From Verrucomicrobiota bacterium (lineage in GTDB: Bacteria; Verrucomicrobiota; Verrucomicrobiia; Verrucomicrobiales; Verrucomicrobiaceae): a DNA stretch of 42,057 bases. A program made the position numbers and the translations under genes. The stretch lies in contig JAFLEI010000050.1 in assembly GCA_017301975.1 (NCBI GenBank), positions 1 to 42,057 of the forward strand, read 5' to 3'. Of the stretch, positions 32,526 through 40,620 are shown one piece after another (position 1 is the stretch's first letter; each line of letters begins with the position of its first letter). Below the pieces are notes generated by a model, which was given only the letters and a program-made list of their open reading frames with translations, ran no database searches and was not told the origin of the DNA.

Positions 32526-34112
32526 TCACTCCCCCACAAGCCTGTTCACCGTGTAGTACGCCATGCGATGCCAGAGCCGCGTGCCGTCCTTGGCCTTGAG
32601 CTGCGGAAGCTCAAACTCATGGACGTAGCCCTGGCGGAGCTCGCTGCATTTGACTTCAAGCGTGAGGAAGTCGGGGCTGAGAGTGACGCTTTGGATCGCC
32701 AGCGGCTGAGTATCCAGTTCGTCCCCGCCGTATTTGCTTTGAAAAGGGTAGGTGTAACTTTTGCCGGTGAGCGTCGTGAGACTGGTGAGGCCCTTCGCAT
32801 CCAAGGGCAGCGTGAAGGTGAATCGAAAGCCCGCCTTCGTCAGCTCCATCTTCTTCACCTCCAGCGGCGTCTTCTTCGTCCACACCACCCGCTGCAGTCC
32901 AAACGGCCGGTTCCCCTTGCTGTTCCAGCCACGGTTCGACTGCCCGACCACCAGCGATCCATCCTGCAAAAAATTCAGCCCCAGCGCCGCGCATTGCAGC
33001 CCCTCCACAAACGGGAAACACGCACCCTGATACTCGCCGCCCACCTTTTCTAAAAACACCCGGTTCACCCCGCTCAGCACAAACTCGCCCAGAAACATCT
33101 GCTTCTCAAACGGCCCAAACTTGCCGCCGCTCAGATCACACGCGATCCCCGTGCCGCTCTGCCCCATCTTCACATACGGCAGCCACACCGCAGGCGGCGT
33201 GTAGCCCTGCACCGTCTTCATCGCTTCGGCCACCGTGATGCCATCCGGCTGCTTCGCCGCGATCTTCACCGGCGACTCCGGACGCATCGCATCAGGAATG
33301 GAGTCCGCATGCGAAAAGTACGCCCCCTTGCGCGCATGCATCAGCGGTGTCGTCGGCATCCAGTTGCCCTGCTGATCCGTGATAAAAATGTCCCCCTCCG
33401 CATTCTGACCAATCCCACACGGACTGCGAAATCCAGCGCTCCAAGGCTCCAGTTTGCCATCCTTGGTCATGCGCACCACCCATCCGCGCCACAGCGGATT
33501 CTTCTCCTCATCGCCCGCGCCCTTCCACGCCTTGCCCATGCTGCAATTCAGCGAGGTGTAAATGTTCCCCTCTTTGTCAAACACGGGGCCATACGCATAC
33601 TCATGATAAGCCCCTGACACACCCCAGCCGGTGGAAGCAGTGAGATATTCGTCCGCCTTGCCGTCCCCATCCACATCCCGCAGCTTTGTCACCTCCGCGC
33701 GCTGCGTGGCATAAAGTGCTCCATCATGCCATGCCAGCCCGAGGATCTCATGCAGCCCGCTCGCAAACAGCTTGAACTCCGGCTTCGTCACATCGCCCGG
33801 ATTCTGCGCGATCCACACCTCCCCCTTGCGCAGTCCCACCGCCATCCTGCCATCCGGCATCACCGCAATCCCGCTCGCCTCAAAGTTCACCCCCTTCGGC
33901 AGTTCATACGTCTCCGTGCGGTAATACTCCGCCTGCTCCTGCCCCATCGCCGAAGATGCCATCACCAAAAGCGCGAGAGCAAGGTAGGGCGCTTGCTCCC
34001 GCAAGCGCCGCCGCAGGCCGGATGCGCCTCGTTGATGAGTCACAGCCTTTGCAGGCTCTATGACCTCATGCTGCGGGCTGTCAGCCCGCCCTAACTGGAT
34101 CCCCGTTACCAT
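32526..34112 (-). CDS. Sugar-dehydrogenase-like beta-propeller (membrane-bound dehydrogenase type)
   Basis: A secreted protein of 528 residues with the propeller pattern of PQQ-type sorbosone/glucose dehydrogenases and the verrucomicrobial membrane-bound dehydrogenase family: GIAVMPDGRMAVGLRKGEVW, GLAWHDGALYATQRAEVTKLRDVDGDGKADEY and SPCGIGQNAEGDIFITDQQGNW. The start at 34112 is backed by a canonical ribosome site AAGGAGG (34120-34126) with 7 bases of spacing. Its first 40 residues, before the signal helix YLALALLVMASSAMGQ, are encoded by a small hairpin element (33985-34093). It overlaps the penta-heme cytochrome gene by 7 bases; electrons probably pass from this enzyme to that cytochrome. 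Confidence 0.86.
   Translation of the reverse strand: MVTGIQLGRADSPQHEVIEPAKAVTHQRGASGLRRRLREQAPYLALALLVMASSAMGQEQAEYYRTETYELPKGVNFEASGIAVMPDGRMAVGLRKGEVWIAQNPGDVTKPEFKLFASGLHEILGLAWHDGALYATQRAEVTKLRDVDGDGKADEYLTASTGWGVSGAYHEYAYGPVFDKEGNIYTSLNCSMGKAWKGAGDEEKNPLWRGWVVRMTKDGKLEPWSAGFRSPCGIGQNAEGDIFITDQQGNWMPTTPLMHARKGAYFSHADSIPDAMRPESPVKIAAKQPDGITVAEAMKTVQGYTPPAVWLPYVKMGQSGTGIACDLSGGKFGPFEKQMFLGEFVLSGVNRVFLEKVGGEYQGACFPFVEGLQCAALGLNFLQDGSLVVGQSNRGWNSKGNRPFGLQRVVWTKKTPLEVKKMELTKAGFRFTFTLPLDAKGLTSLTTLTGKSYTYPFQSKYGGDELDTQPLAIQSVTLSPDFLTLEVKCSELRQGYVHEFELPQLKAKDGTRLWHRMAYYTVNRLVGE
33985..34093. mobile_element. MITE-like element in the dehydrogenase leader
   Basis: A 109-base stretch begins TAGGGCG (33985-33991) and ends CGCCCTA (34087-34093), perfect 7-base terminal inverted repeats. 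It contains three hairpins: GCGCTTG/CAAGCGC (33989-33995 and 34002-34008), AGCCT/AGGCT (34044-34048 and 34053-34057) and GCGGGCT/AGCCCGC (34073-34079 and 34083-34089). It is read through by the dehydrogenase gene. No transposase is encoded, so mobilisation would need a partner elsewhere. Confidence 0.55.
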
Positions 34113-36196
34113 GACAAAACCTCCTTCGTTAGCTTTCCGTTTTTGCTGATCACATGCTCAAATCCACCCTTCACAGGGCGCAGCGTGTCCTCCACCATCT
34201 TCCCGTCCTCACGATACCGAAACGTCGGCACCCCATCCTTCCCCAGCACATACCCGCCAAACACACGCTCTCCCGTGGCCTCCGGCAGCGCCTTCACATC
34301 CGTCCCCAGCGGCTTGATCGGCGGCATGGATCGATCCTGCCAGTTGCTCATCGCATCCAAAAATCGCCCCTTCCAAATCACCGCCCAGCGGCTCGTCTTC
34401 GCATCAAAGGCCGCATTCAGCCCGCCCGGAAACCCAACACCAATGCCATGCGTCCCCGCACCTTCAATGAAGCTGCGGAAGACAATCACCCGCTTCTCCT
34501 TGTCAGGCTTCAGCTCAAAATCCTCCGATGACATCAGTCCCTCCGGCAGCGGCTGTCCTTCCACCTCACGCAGGTACGTCCAGATGCTCTCAATCTCCTG
34601 ATCCGCCTTCTTGCGCCCCACAAACATCGGCGGCATCACCGTCCCCGGCTGCGTCACCTGCGGATTCAGCAGCAGCTCCTTGAAATACTCCGGCTGCAAC
34701 CGCTCCGCCGTATGCGTCAGCCGGATCACCGGCGGCCCCAGCGATTTACGGTCCTTCAGTCCATGGCAGGACACACAGGCCAGCCCCTTGGCGCCGAGGA
34801 GCTGCCGCCCCGCCTCAGCACGATGGTGCTTCGCCAGCCCGCTCACATCAATCTCGACCGGCTTCTCCAGCGCATCCGCCTCATTCAGCCAGGCAATCAT
34901 GCTCTCCGTCTGCTCGCGCCCAAAGCTCGGCATGTGCGTATCCATGTAGGGGCGCACGCTGCCGCCCGTACCCCAGAGGATTTTCTCAAACCAGCCATGC
35001 GTGAGCTTGCGCCCCACCTTGTCGAGATTCGGCGGCAGATTTCCCAACTGGCCCAGCGACTCCGCCGTCGAGTCATTCACGCCAAAGTACTGCGCACGGG
35101 GATCTTCGGGGCCGCCTTTGCCATCACGATCATGGCAGGCGTAGCAGTTCAGCCGGGTGAGCTGCCAGTCCACTTTCTCCTGCGCAGTCAGCTTCGGCGC
35201 GTCCTCCTTCTGAATCATCGCCAGCGCGAGTCTGATGGCGCGCTTTTCCAGTTCATTCAAATCATACCGCGGCGTGCCGCTAGGCTGCTTCTCGGCGAGA
35301 CACCCCTGATCCGGAGACAGCTTCTTCATCAGCTTGGCAGTCTGCGCTTGGACCGGCTCCGCATCCATCTTGTGGCAGGCCACGCAGTTCATCTCCTGAA
35401 AAATCTTCCGCCCCTTTTCCACCCCCTGTTTGGGAATCTTCAATGCCGCACGCGCCGTGGCCTTTTCCGCCACTCGCCCGACATGCAGATACGCCGCAAT
35501 GTCCGAAGCCTCCTGCGCCGAGAGCCGCATGTCAGGCATTCTCCCGGAAGGCCTCACCGCCAGCGGGTTCTTCAGAAAATGCGACAGCGCCGTGAAGTCA
35601 TACGCATCCGCCAGCGCGATCGGCACAGACGCATTGCCCGGCTTTTCCACTTCGACACCGGGCGCCAGCTTCGGCGGACGCACGTCTTTGGCCGGCTCAT
35701 GGCAGGCCACGCAGCCGACTTTGTGATACAGCTCCTTGCCGCGCTCCACATCACCCGCAGGCACCTGGGGCGCATCCCATTTCATCGCGCTCAGGTATTC
35801 CACCAGCGCCTCCACCTTCTCATCATCACCTTCCGCGCCCGCAAACAATCCCGGCATCTGCGTGCCCTTCTTGCGCGACTGCGGGCTGCGGATCATGAGC
35901 CACAGCGTGTCAGGATCCAGGCGCGAGCCCACACCGCCCAGATTCGGCCCCGCCTTCGCCTTGAGCCGTTCCTCCCACGACTTCGGCACCGCATGACAGG
36001 TCGTGCAGTTCAGCTCCGCGAGCAGCAGCAGCCCCCCGTTCACCAGCGACTCATCCGGATCTTCCGGAATGTGGAACTGATCAAAGGTGTAAACAAAGGC
36101 ATGATTGATCGGCTCCGCCTGCAGAGGGTGGGCCTGAACATGGCCGCAAAAAAACGCAGAGGCCGCAAAAAGGGTCCAGAGTTTCGAGGTATTCAT
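34106..36196 (-). CDS. Penta-heme c-type cytochrome, secreted
   Basis: A protein of 696 residues with a signal peptide (MNTSKLWTLFAASAFFCGHVQA). Five heme-binding CxxCH motifs occur in order: CTTCH, CVACH, CVACH, CYACH and CVSCH, each followed at a distance by Met-containing segments such as GTQMPGLF, GRMPDMRL, THMPSFG and TVMPPMF that can give the sixth ligand. The C-terminal 170 residues lack heme motifs and resemble the partner domain of verrucomicrobial dehydrogenases. It lies directly before the propeller dehydrogenase with a 7-base overlap. A periplasmic electron-transfer chain is inferred. Confidence 0.9.
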   Translation of the reverse strand: MNTSKLWTLFAASAFFCGHVQAHPLQAEPINHAFVYTFDQFHIPEDPDESLVNGGLLLLAELNCTTCHAVPKSWEERLKAKAGPNLGGVGSRLDPDTLWLMIRSPQSRKKGTQMPGLFAGAEGDDEKVEALVEYLSAMKWDAPQVPAGDVERGKELYHKVGCVACHEPAKDVRPPKLAPGVEVEKPGNASVPIALADAYDFTALSHFLKNPLAVRPSGRMPDMRLSAQEASDIAAYLHVGRVAEKATARAALKIPKQGVEKGRKIFQEMNCVACHKMDAEPVQAQTAKLMKKLSPDQGCLAEKQPSGTPRYDLNELEKRAIRLALAMIQKEDAPKLTAQEKVDWQLTRLNCYACHDRDGKGGPEDPRAQYFGVNDSTAESLGQLGNLPPNLDKVGRKLTHGWFEKILWGTGGSVRPYMDTHMPSFGREQTESMIAWLNEADALEKPVEIDVSGLAKHHRAEAGRQLLGAKGLACVSCHGLKDRKSLGPPVIRLTHTAERLQPEYFKELLLNPQVTQPGTVMPPMFVGRKKADQEIESIWTYLREVEGQPLPEGLMSSEDFELKPDKEKRVIVFRSFIEGAGTHGIGVGFPGGLNAAFDAKTSRWAVIWKGRFLDAMSNWQDRSMPPIKPLGTDVKALPEATGERVFGGYVLGKDGVPTFRYREDGKMVEDTLRPVKGGFEHVISKNGKLTKEVLSW
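34120..34126 (-). promoter_or_regulatory. Canonical ribosome-binding site for the dehydrogenase gene
   Basis: On the minus strand AAGGAGG lies 7 bases before the ATG at 34112, inside the 3' end of the cytochrome gene. It is the best such site in the window and supports the long-leader start. Translational coupling with the cytochrome gene is likely. Confidence 0.75.
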
Positions 36197-36238
36197 TTTT
36201 GCGTTTTCTTGCGTCGCTTTGCGGCCATTCAGATCCGA

Positions 36239-36814
36239 TTAAATACCCATCTTCGCACGCTCGGCGTCCAGCGCCTTGATCCACGGCGCGATGAAGTGGC
36301 CGGAGTCATGATAGGTGCGGCCCGAGTACATGTGCTGGTCAATGACGCAGGGCTCGTTCACATAAATGCCGCCGCAAATTTCGAGGTCAAATTTGCACTT
36401 GGCCACGGTCGCCATGCGCAGGCCTTTGACGATGTCCGCACGCGCAGGAATTTCCACGCCATGGCACACGCTGGCGCAGGGCTTCTTCTGCTCCCAGAAC
36501 CACTTGGTGATGCGCAGGAGATCAGCGTCCTCGCGGATGTATTCCGGAGCGCGACCACCACTGAAGAAGATGCCCACGTATTCCTCGGGCTTGATGTCCT
36601 TGAAAGCGATGTCGGCGTCGATGCTGTAGCCTTCCCACTCCTTGGTGATGGTCCAGCCGGGCTTGATTTCATGCAGCACCATCTGGTATTTCCGCTTTTC
36701 CGGCGCGGCGACCACGGGCTTGTATCCGCCCTCGATGAGGCGGTAAAACGGATAGAGGGTGTCAACGGTTTCGGTGGCGTCGCCGACGATGATGAGGACT
36801 TTGGCTTCGGACAT
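36239..36814 (-). CDS. DJ-1/PfpI-family protein
   Basis: A cytoplasmic protein of 191 residues of the DJ-1/PfpI superfamily: KVLIIVGDATETVDTLYPFYRLIEGGYKPVVAAP at the N-terminus, EEYVGIFFSGGRAPEYIR in the middle and the nucleophile-elbow KPCASVCHGVEI, in which the Cys before HG is the reactive residue. Members act as proteases, glyoxalases or chaperones; the specific role is unknown. It lies 42 bases upstream of the cytochrome gene start in the same orientation. Confidence 0.92.
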   Translation of the reverse strand: MSEAKVLIIVGDATETVDTLYPFYRLIEGGYKPVVAAPEKRKYQMVLHEIKPGWTITKEWEGYSIDADIAFKDIKPEEYVGIFFSGGRAPEYIREDADLLRITKWFWEQKKPCASVCHGVEIPARADIVKGLRMATVAKCKFDLEICGGIYVNEPCVIDQHMYSGRTYHDSGHFIAPWIKALDAERAKMGI

Positions 36815-36951
36815 AGGGATGATGGATGATCTACTATTTTTGGTTTACGATTGGGTGTGTGGGGACTTTGCTATTGTCGAACGAGAGTGCGAGAAATGGG
36901 AAAACTTAAATGAGGGCTATTTTTGTCACGGTTTACGATCCAGGCGAAGCC

Positions 36952-36979
36952 AAATCATAAATCATAAATCGTAAATCAT
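36952..36979 (-). repeat. AAATCAT heptamer array, isolated copy
   Basis: Units AAATCAT, AAATCAT, AAATCGT and AAATCAT match the right array of the IVP cassette at 22521-22548. Single GTTTACGAT words at about 36842 and 36931 may be remnants of an opposite-sense array. Nothing recognisable is coded between them (36815-36989), so this may be an empty or decayed cassette site. Confidence 0.72.
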
Positions 36980-36989
36980 AAATGCCGTC

Positions 36990-37892
36990 TCATCTGATCA
37001 GGCCGTCGAGGTGCTGCTTCGCCCGCACAATCTCCGCCGTCGTCTCCGCCGCCGTGGGCATGATGGGAATCCCGCGCGGTGTGGGGTGCATGAAGATTTC
37101 GGTGGGTCCGGTGAACTTGCTCGCCTTCAGCGCTTGCAGCACCGGCTTCCAGTCGAGTTTGCCACGGCCCGGCATCTGCTGGACTTCCTCCTCCTTCGGC
37201 ATCGGCTTCATGCAGCCCATGCCGTGCTCCCACGCATAGAAGAGCGTCATCTTCTGGTCGATGTGCGTGATGAGTTCTGCCAGCAGCGCGGAGTCCTGCG
37301 GAAGATGGTAAGGGGCAAAGGCAATGCCGATGCCGGGGATGCTGCGAATTTCATCCACCAGCCAGCGCAGCGAGTCCGGGGTGTCGATGAGGTTGTTGAT
37401 GTGGTTTTCGATCCCAAGTGTGACACCGTTTTCCGCGGCCAGCGCGGCATGCGGCTTCATCTTCTCCACAAAAGCCTTCACGTTCAGCTTGAGCTGCTCA
37501 GGCGTGACCTTGTAGTCCCCTGCTCCGCCCGTGACGATGAAGCTGCCGCCAAGCTTTTTCACGATGCCGATTTCCTCGGTGAGTTTGAACGGCCCAAGAT
37601 CATACCGCGTGGTCCCGCCAAAAGTAAGCCCCTGCTCCTTGAGCATCTCGGCAAACTTGTTATGCCCTATGGCGTCCATTTCCTCACGCTGCGTGCCGTG
37701 CTTCTTCGGCCAAAGTTCGATCCCCGTGGCTCCCGTCTTTTTCACCTCGGGCAGAATCTCCGCCAGAGGCAGGCTGCCATACATGGAGGAGGCAAGCATG
37801 TAATTCAGCTTCCACGGCGACACATCCGCCGCGAAGGCGGGTGCGGCGGCGAGTGCGGAAAGAGATTGCAGAAAGCGACGGCGGCTGGTCAT
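36990..37892 (-). CDS. Sugar phosphate isomerase/epimerase-like TIM-barrel protein, exported
   Basis: A protein of 300 residues with a signal that looks Tat-like (MTSRRRFLQSLSALAAAPAFA). The body is a xylose-isomerase-like (AP endonuclease 2) TIM barrel: ATGIELWPKKHG, GVTLGIENHINNL with Glu metal ligand, GIGIAFAPYHL and PTEIFMHPTPRG. Substrates of exported members are unknown. It is followed by the heptamer array and the DJ-1 gene, same strand. Confidence 0.87.
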   Translation of the reverse strand: MTSRRRFLQSLSALAAAPAFAADVSPWKLNYMLASSMYGSLPLAEILPEVKKTGATGIELWPKKHGTQREEMDAIGHNKFAEMLKEQGLTFGGTTRYDLGPFKLTEEIGIVKKLGGSFIVTGGAGDYKVTPEQLKLNVKAFVEKMKPHAALAAENGVTLGIENHINNLIDTPDSLRWLVDEIRSIPGIGIAFAPYHLPQDSALLAELITHIDQKMTLFYAWEHGMGCMKPMPKEEEVQQMPGRGKLDWKPVLQALKASKFTGPTEIFMHPTPRGIPIMPTAAETTAEIVRAKQHLDGLIR

Positions 37893-38092
37893 GAGCGAGT
37901 AAACGCCGCCATCCGCCCCTCTTCATTCAGACTTTGAATTGGCTTCTTCAGGTTTTGCGGCAGGAGGACAGGCCGCACCATGAGTGCTTAAAAGCCAATG
38001 CCCTTAGAAACCAAGCACCAGCTTAGTCGAGCACCATTCAGGCCGGATGATCTTCGCCTCTGAGCCGTGCGATGATTCAAGGCAATGCGCCC
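37893..38092. other. Intergenic region, nothing recognised
   Basis: These 200 bases lie between the isomerase-like gene start and the toxin gene stop, both on the minus strand. They should contain the promoter of the isomerase-like gene. I see no convincing sigma-70 boxes, hairpin or open frame. Confidence 0.6.
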
Positions 38093-38404
38093 TCAAAGCC
38101 CAAACCGCTCCAACAGCCGCTTTTCAACCAGTTGAAGTTTATCGTTCGTCAGGCAACCCAGCCTGCGAAGAAGCTTGGCACCGGAAATGGTCTGCACCTG
38201 CTGCAAATGAAAAGCCCCAGGCTTGAGGAAGGATTTTGAGATGACCAGCTCCCATCGGTTCCCGCGCGTGGCCGTGGTGTGAAGCAGCACGGTGAACAGA
38301 TCCAGCTCATCGTCGGCAGGTTCGCCTGTGAGGAGCAAGGCTGGACGGATCTTGGCGGCCATGCCGAAGTCAACCTGCCACACCTCGCCGCGTTCAGCCC
38401 TCAT
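38093..38404 (-). CDS. MazF/PemK-like toxin
   Basis: A protein of 103 residues with the typical start MRAERGEVWQVDFG...KIRPALLLTGEP, then LFTVLLHTT, RWELVISKSFLKPGAFHLQQVQTISGAKLLRRLG, the CcdB/MazF pattern of an mRNA-cutting ribonuclease. I chose the start at 38404 because the toxin family begins there; a longer frame adds 24 residues. A GGAGG motif sits 6 bases upstream, inside the antitoxin gene, so this gene has one of the few clear ribosome sites in the window. It overlaps the antitoxin by 11 bases. Confidence 0.85.
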   Translation of the reverse strand: MRAERGEVWQVDFGMAAKIRPALLLTGEPADDELDLFTVLLHTTATRGNRWELVISKSFLKPGAFHLQQVQTISGAKLLRRLGCLTNDKLQLVEKRLLERFGL

Positions 38405-38570
38405 CTTCCGCCTCCATTTGATCCAGAAGCCGGGCACCTTCCAAAGCCATGGCGTCACACAGAGCAATCTCCTCATTTTCGTCCGCCAGTTCCATGAGCT
38501 TGCGACGCACCGCGATAAGGTCGGCAGTGGTCAGCTTGGGCAGTTCTTGAATAATCTGGGCAACGCTCAT
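38394..38570 (-). CDS. Antitoxin of the MazF-like pair
   Basis: A small acidic protein of 58 residues (MSVAQIIQELPKLTTADLIAVRRKLMELA...). Its position directly before the toxin with an 11-base overlap and its helical, acidic nature fit an antitoxin. I chose the start at 38570; frames from 38624 (MHVAVLVDRG) or 38690 add residues encoded partly by a hairpin repeat and are less likely. No DNA-binding domain is obvious, so control of the operon is open. Confidence 0.75.
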   Translation of the reverse strand: MSVAQIIQELPKLTTADLIAVRRKLMELADENEEIALCDAMALEGARLLDQMEAEDEG

Positions 38571-38643
38571 GTCGGGAACTTCAATGGACGAAATCCCCCT
38601 GTCAACCAGGACAGCGACGTGCATTGTTGAGGGACGGTGCGAT

Positions 38644-38688
38644 GGCACGCGAACCAGACCGCCAAAAGGCGGCACCACAAAACGTGCC
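38644..38688. repeat. REP-like hairpin upstream of the toxin-antitoxin pair
   Basis: GGCACG (38644-38649) pairs with CGTGCC (38683-38688), and within it CCGCC (38659-38663) pairs with GGCGG (38668-38672) around an AAAA loop. It lies between the antitoxin start and the murA stop. It could be a terminator for murA transcription or a repeat element. Confidence 0.5.
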
Positions 38689-38798
38689 AAGGGTAACGCG
38701 GAGCCAGGTGCGGAGAGAAGTGCCTCAGCAAGTCTGGCGTGAAGCGTCAGCAGGAGAGCTTCCGGTTCCGCTGATCGAAGGGCAGCGCCAATCGCCCC

Positions 38799-40064
<1,266 letters not shown>

Positions 40065-40160
40065 GTCTGTGTGCTTTGTGCTGCGGAAAGAGGCAGTGGC
40101 AAGCCATTCTTCCAATTCCTAGCCATAGAAAGAGCGCTTGAAAAAAAGTTCTTGCCATTT

Positions 40161-40178
40161 GGATTACATGCGTAATCC
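40161..40178. promoter_or_regulatory. BlaI-type operator dyad 1 of system 2
   Basis: GGATTACATGCGTAATCC has perfect 7-base arms around ATGC. The core ATTACA-N-GTAAT matches the TACA-TGTA type sites of known BlaI/MecI operators. It lies 26 bases upstream of the chosen ATG at 40204, between murA and the repressor gene. Control of murA from the same site is possible, since the genes are divergent. Confidence 0.7.
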
Positions 40179-40180
40179 TC

Positions 40181-40198
40181 GGATCACATTTGTAATCC
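40181..40198. promoter_or_regulatory. BlaI-type operator dyad 2 of system 2
   Basis: GGATCACATTTGTAATCC has the same design as dyad 1 with one mismatch between arms, and starts exactly 20 bases after it, close to two helical turns. It ends 5 bases before the ATG. Confidence 0.68.
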
Positions 40199-40203
40199 TG
40201 ACC

Positions 40204-40608
40204 ATGGCACGCCGCTCACCCACACCACCCGCCCCGAAGATTTCAGACGCCGAATGGACGGTGATGAATGTCTTCTGGCAGCGCGGCACCAGCACGCTGG
40301 CGGAGGTGGTGAAGGAGCTGGAAGGCCGCCTGCACTGGAAACCGCGCACGGTCCAGAGCCTCATCCGCCGCCTCACCGACAAAGGCGCGCTCGCCGTCGA
40401 AGCCGTGGGCCGTGAGTTCCGCTACTCCCCCGCCGTCGCGCAGGACCAGTGCCAGCATGAGGAGAGCCGGAGCTTCCTCGACCGCGTCTTCAATGGCCGT
40501 CTCACGCCCTTCGTGGCCGGGCTCATGGAACGTGAAGATGTCTCGCAAGATGACCTCGCCGCGCTGCGTGAAGTGCTGAATCAGGCCGAGAAGAAACTTA
40601 AAAAGTAA
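40204..40608 (+). CDS. BlaI/MecI/CopY-family repressor, system 2
   Basis: A protein of 134 residues with the BlaI winged-helix pattern (ISDAEWTVMNVFWQRGTSTLAEVVKELEGRLHWKPRTVQSLIRRLTDKGALAVEAVGREFRYSP) and a helical C-terminus (EDVSQDDLAALREVLNQAEKKLKK). I chose ATG 40204; a longer frame from 40138 reads through the two operator dyads. The paired M56 gene starts 12 bases later. This one is closer to classical BlaI/MecI than the repressor of system 1, in both operator type and spacing to its protease gene. Confidence 0.93.
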   Translation: MARRSPTPPAPKISDAEWTVMNVFWQRGTSTLAEVVKELEGRLHWKPRTVQSLIRRLTDKGALAVEAVGREFRYSPAVAQDQCQHEESRSFLDRVFNGRLTPFVAGLMEREDVSQDDLAALREVLNQAEKKLKK

Positions 40609-40620
40609 TTCCACTCACTC

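Noticed and set aside
34712..36829. Very long open frame on the plus strand (705 codons)
   Set aside because: It is the antisense of the cytochrome and DJ-1 genes, is rich in Arg and His, and has no domain. The minus strand codes for clear families.
38571..38690. Longer antitoxin start at 38690
   Set aside because: The added residues are encoded in part by the hairpin at 38644-38688, and the antitoxin-like sequence begins at 38570.
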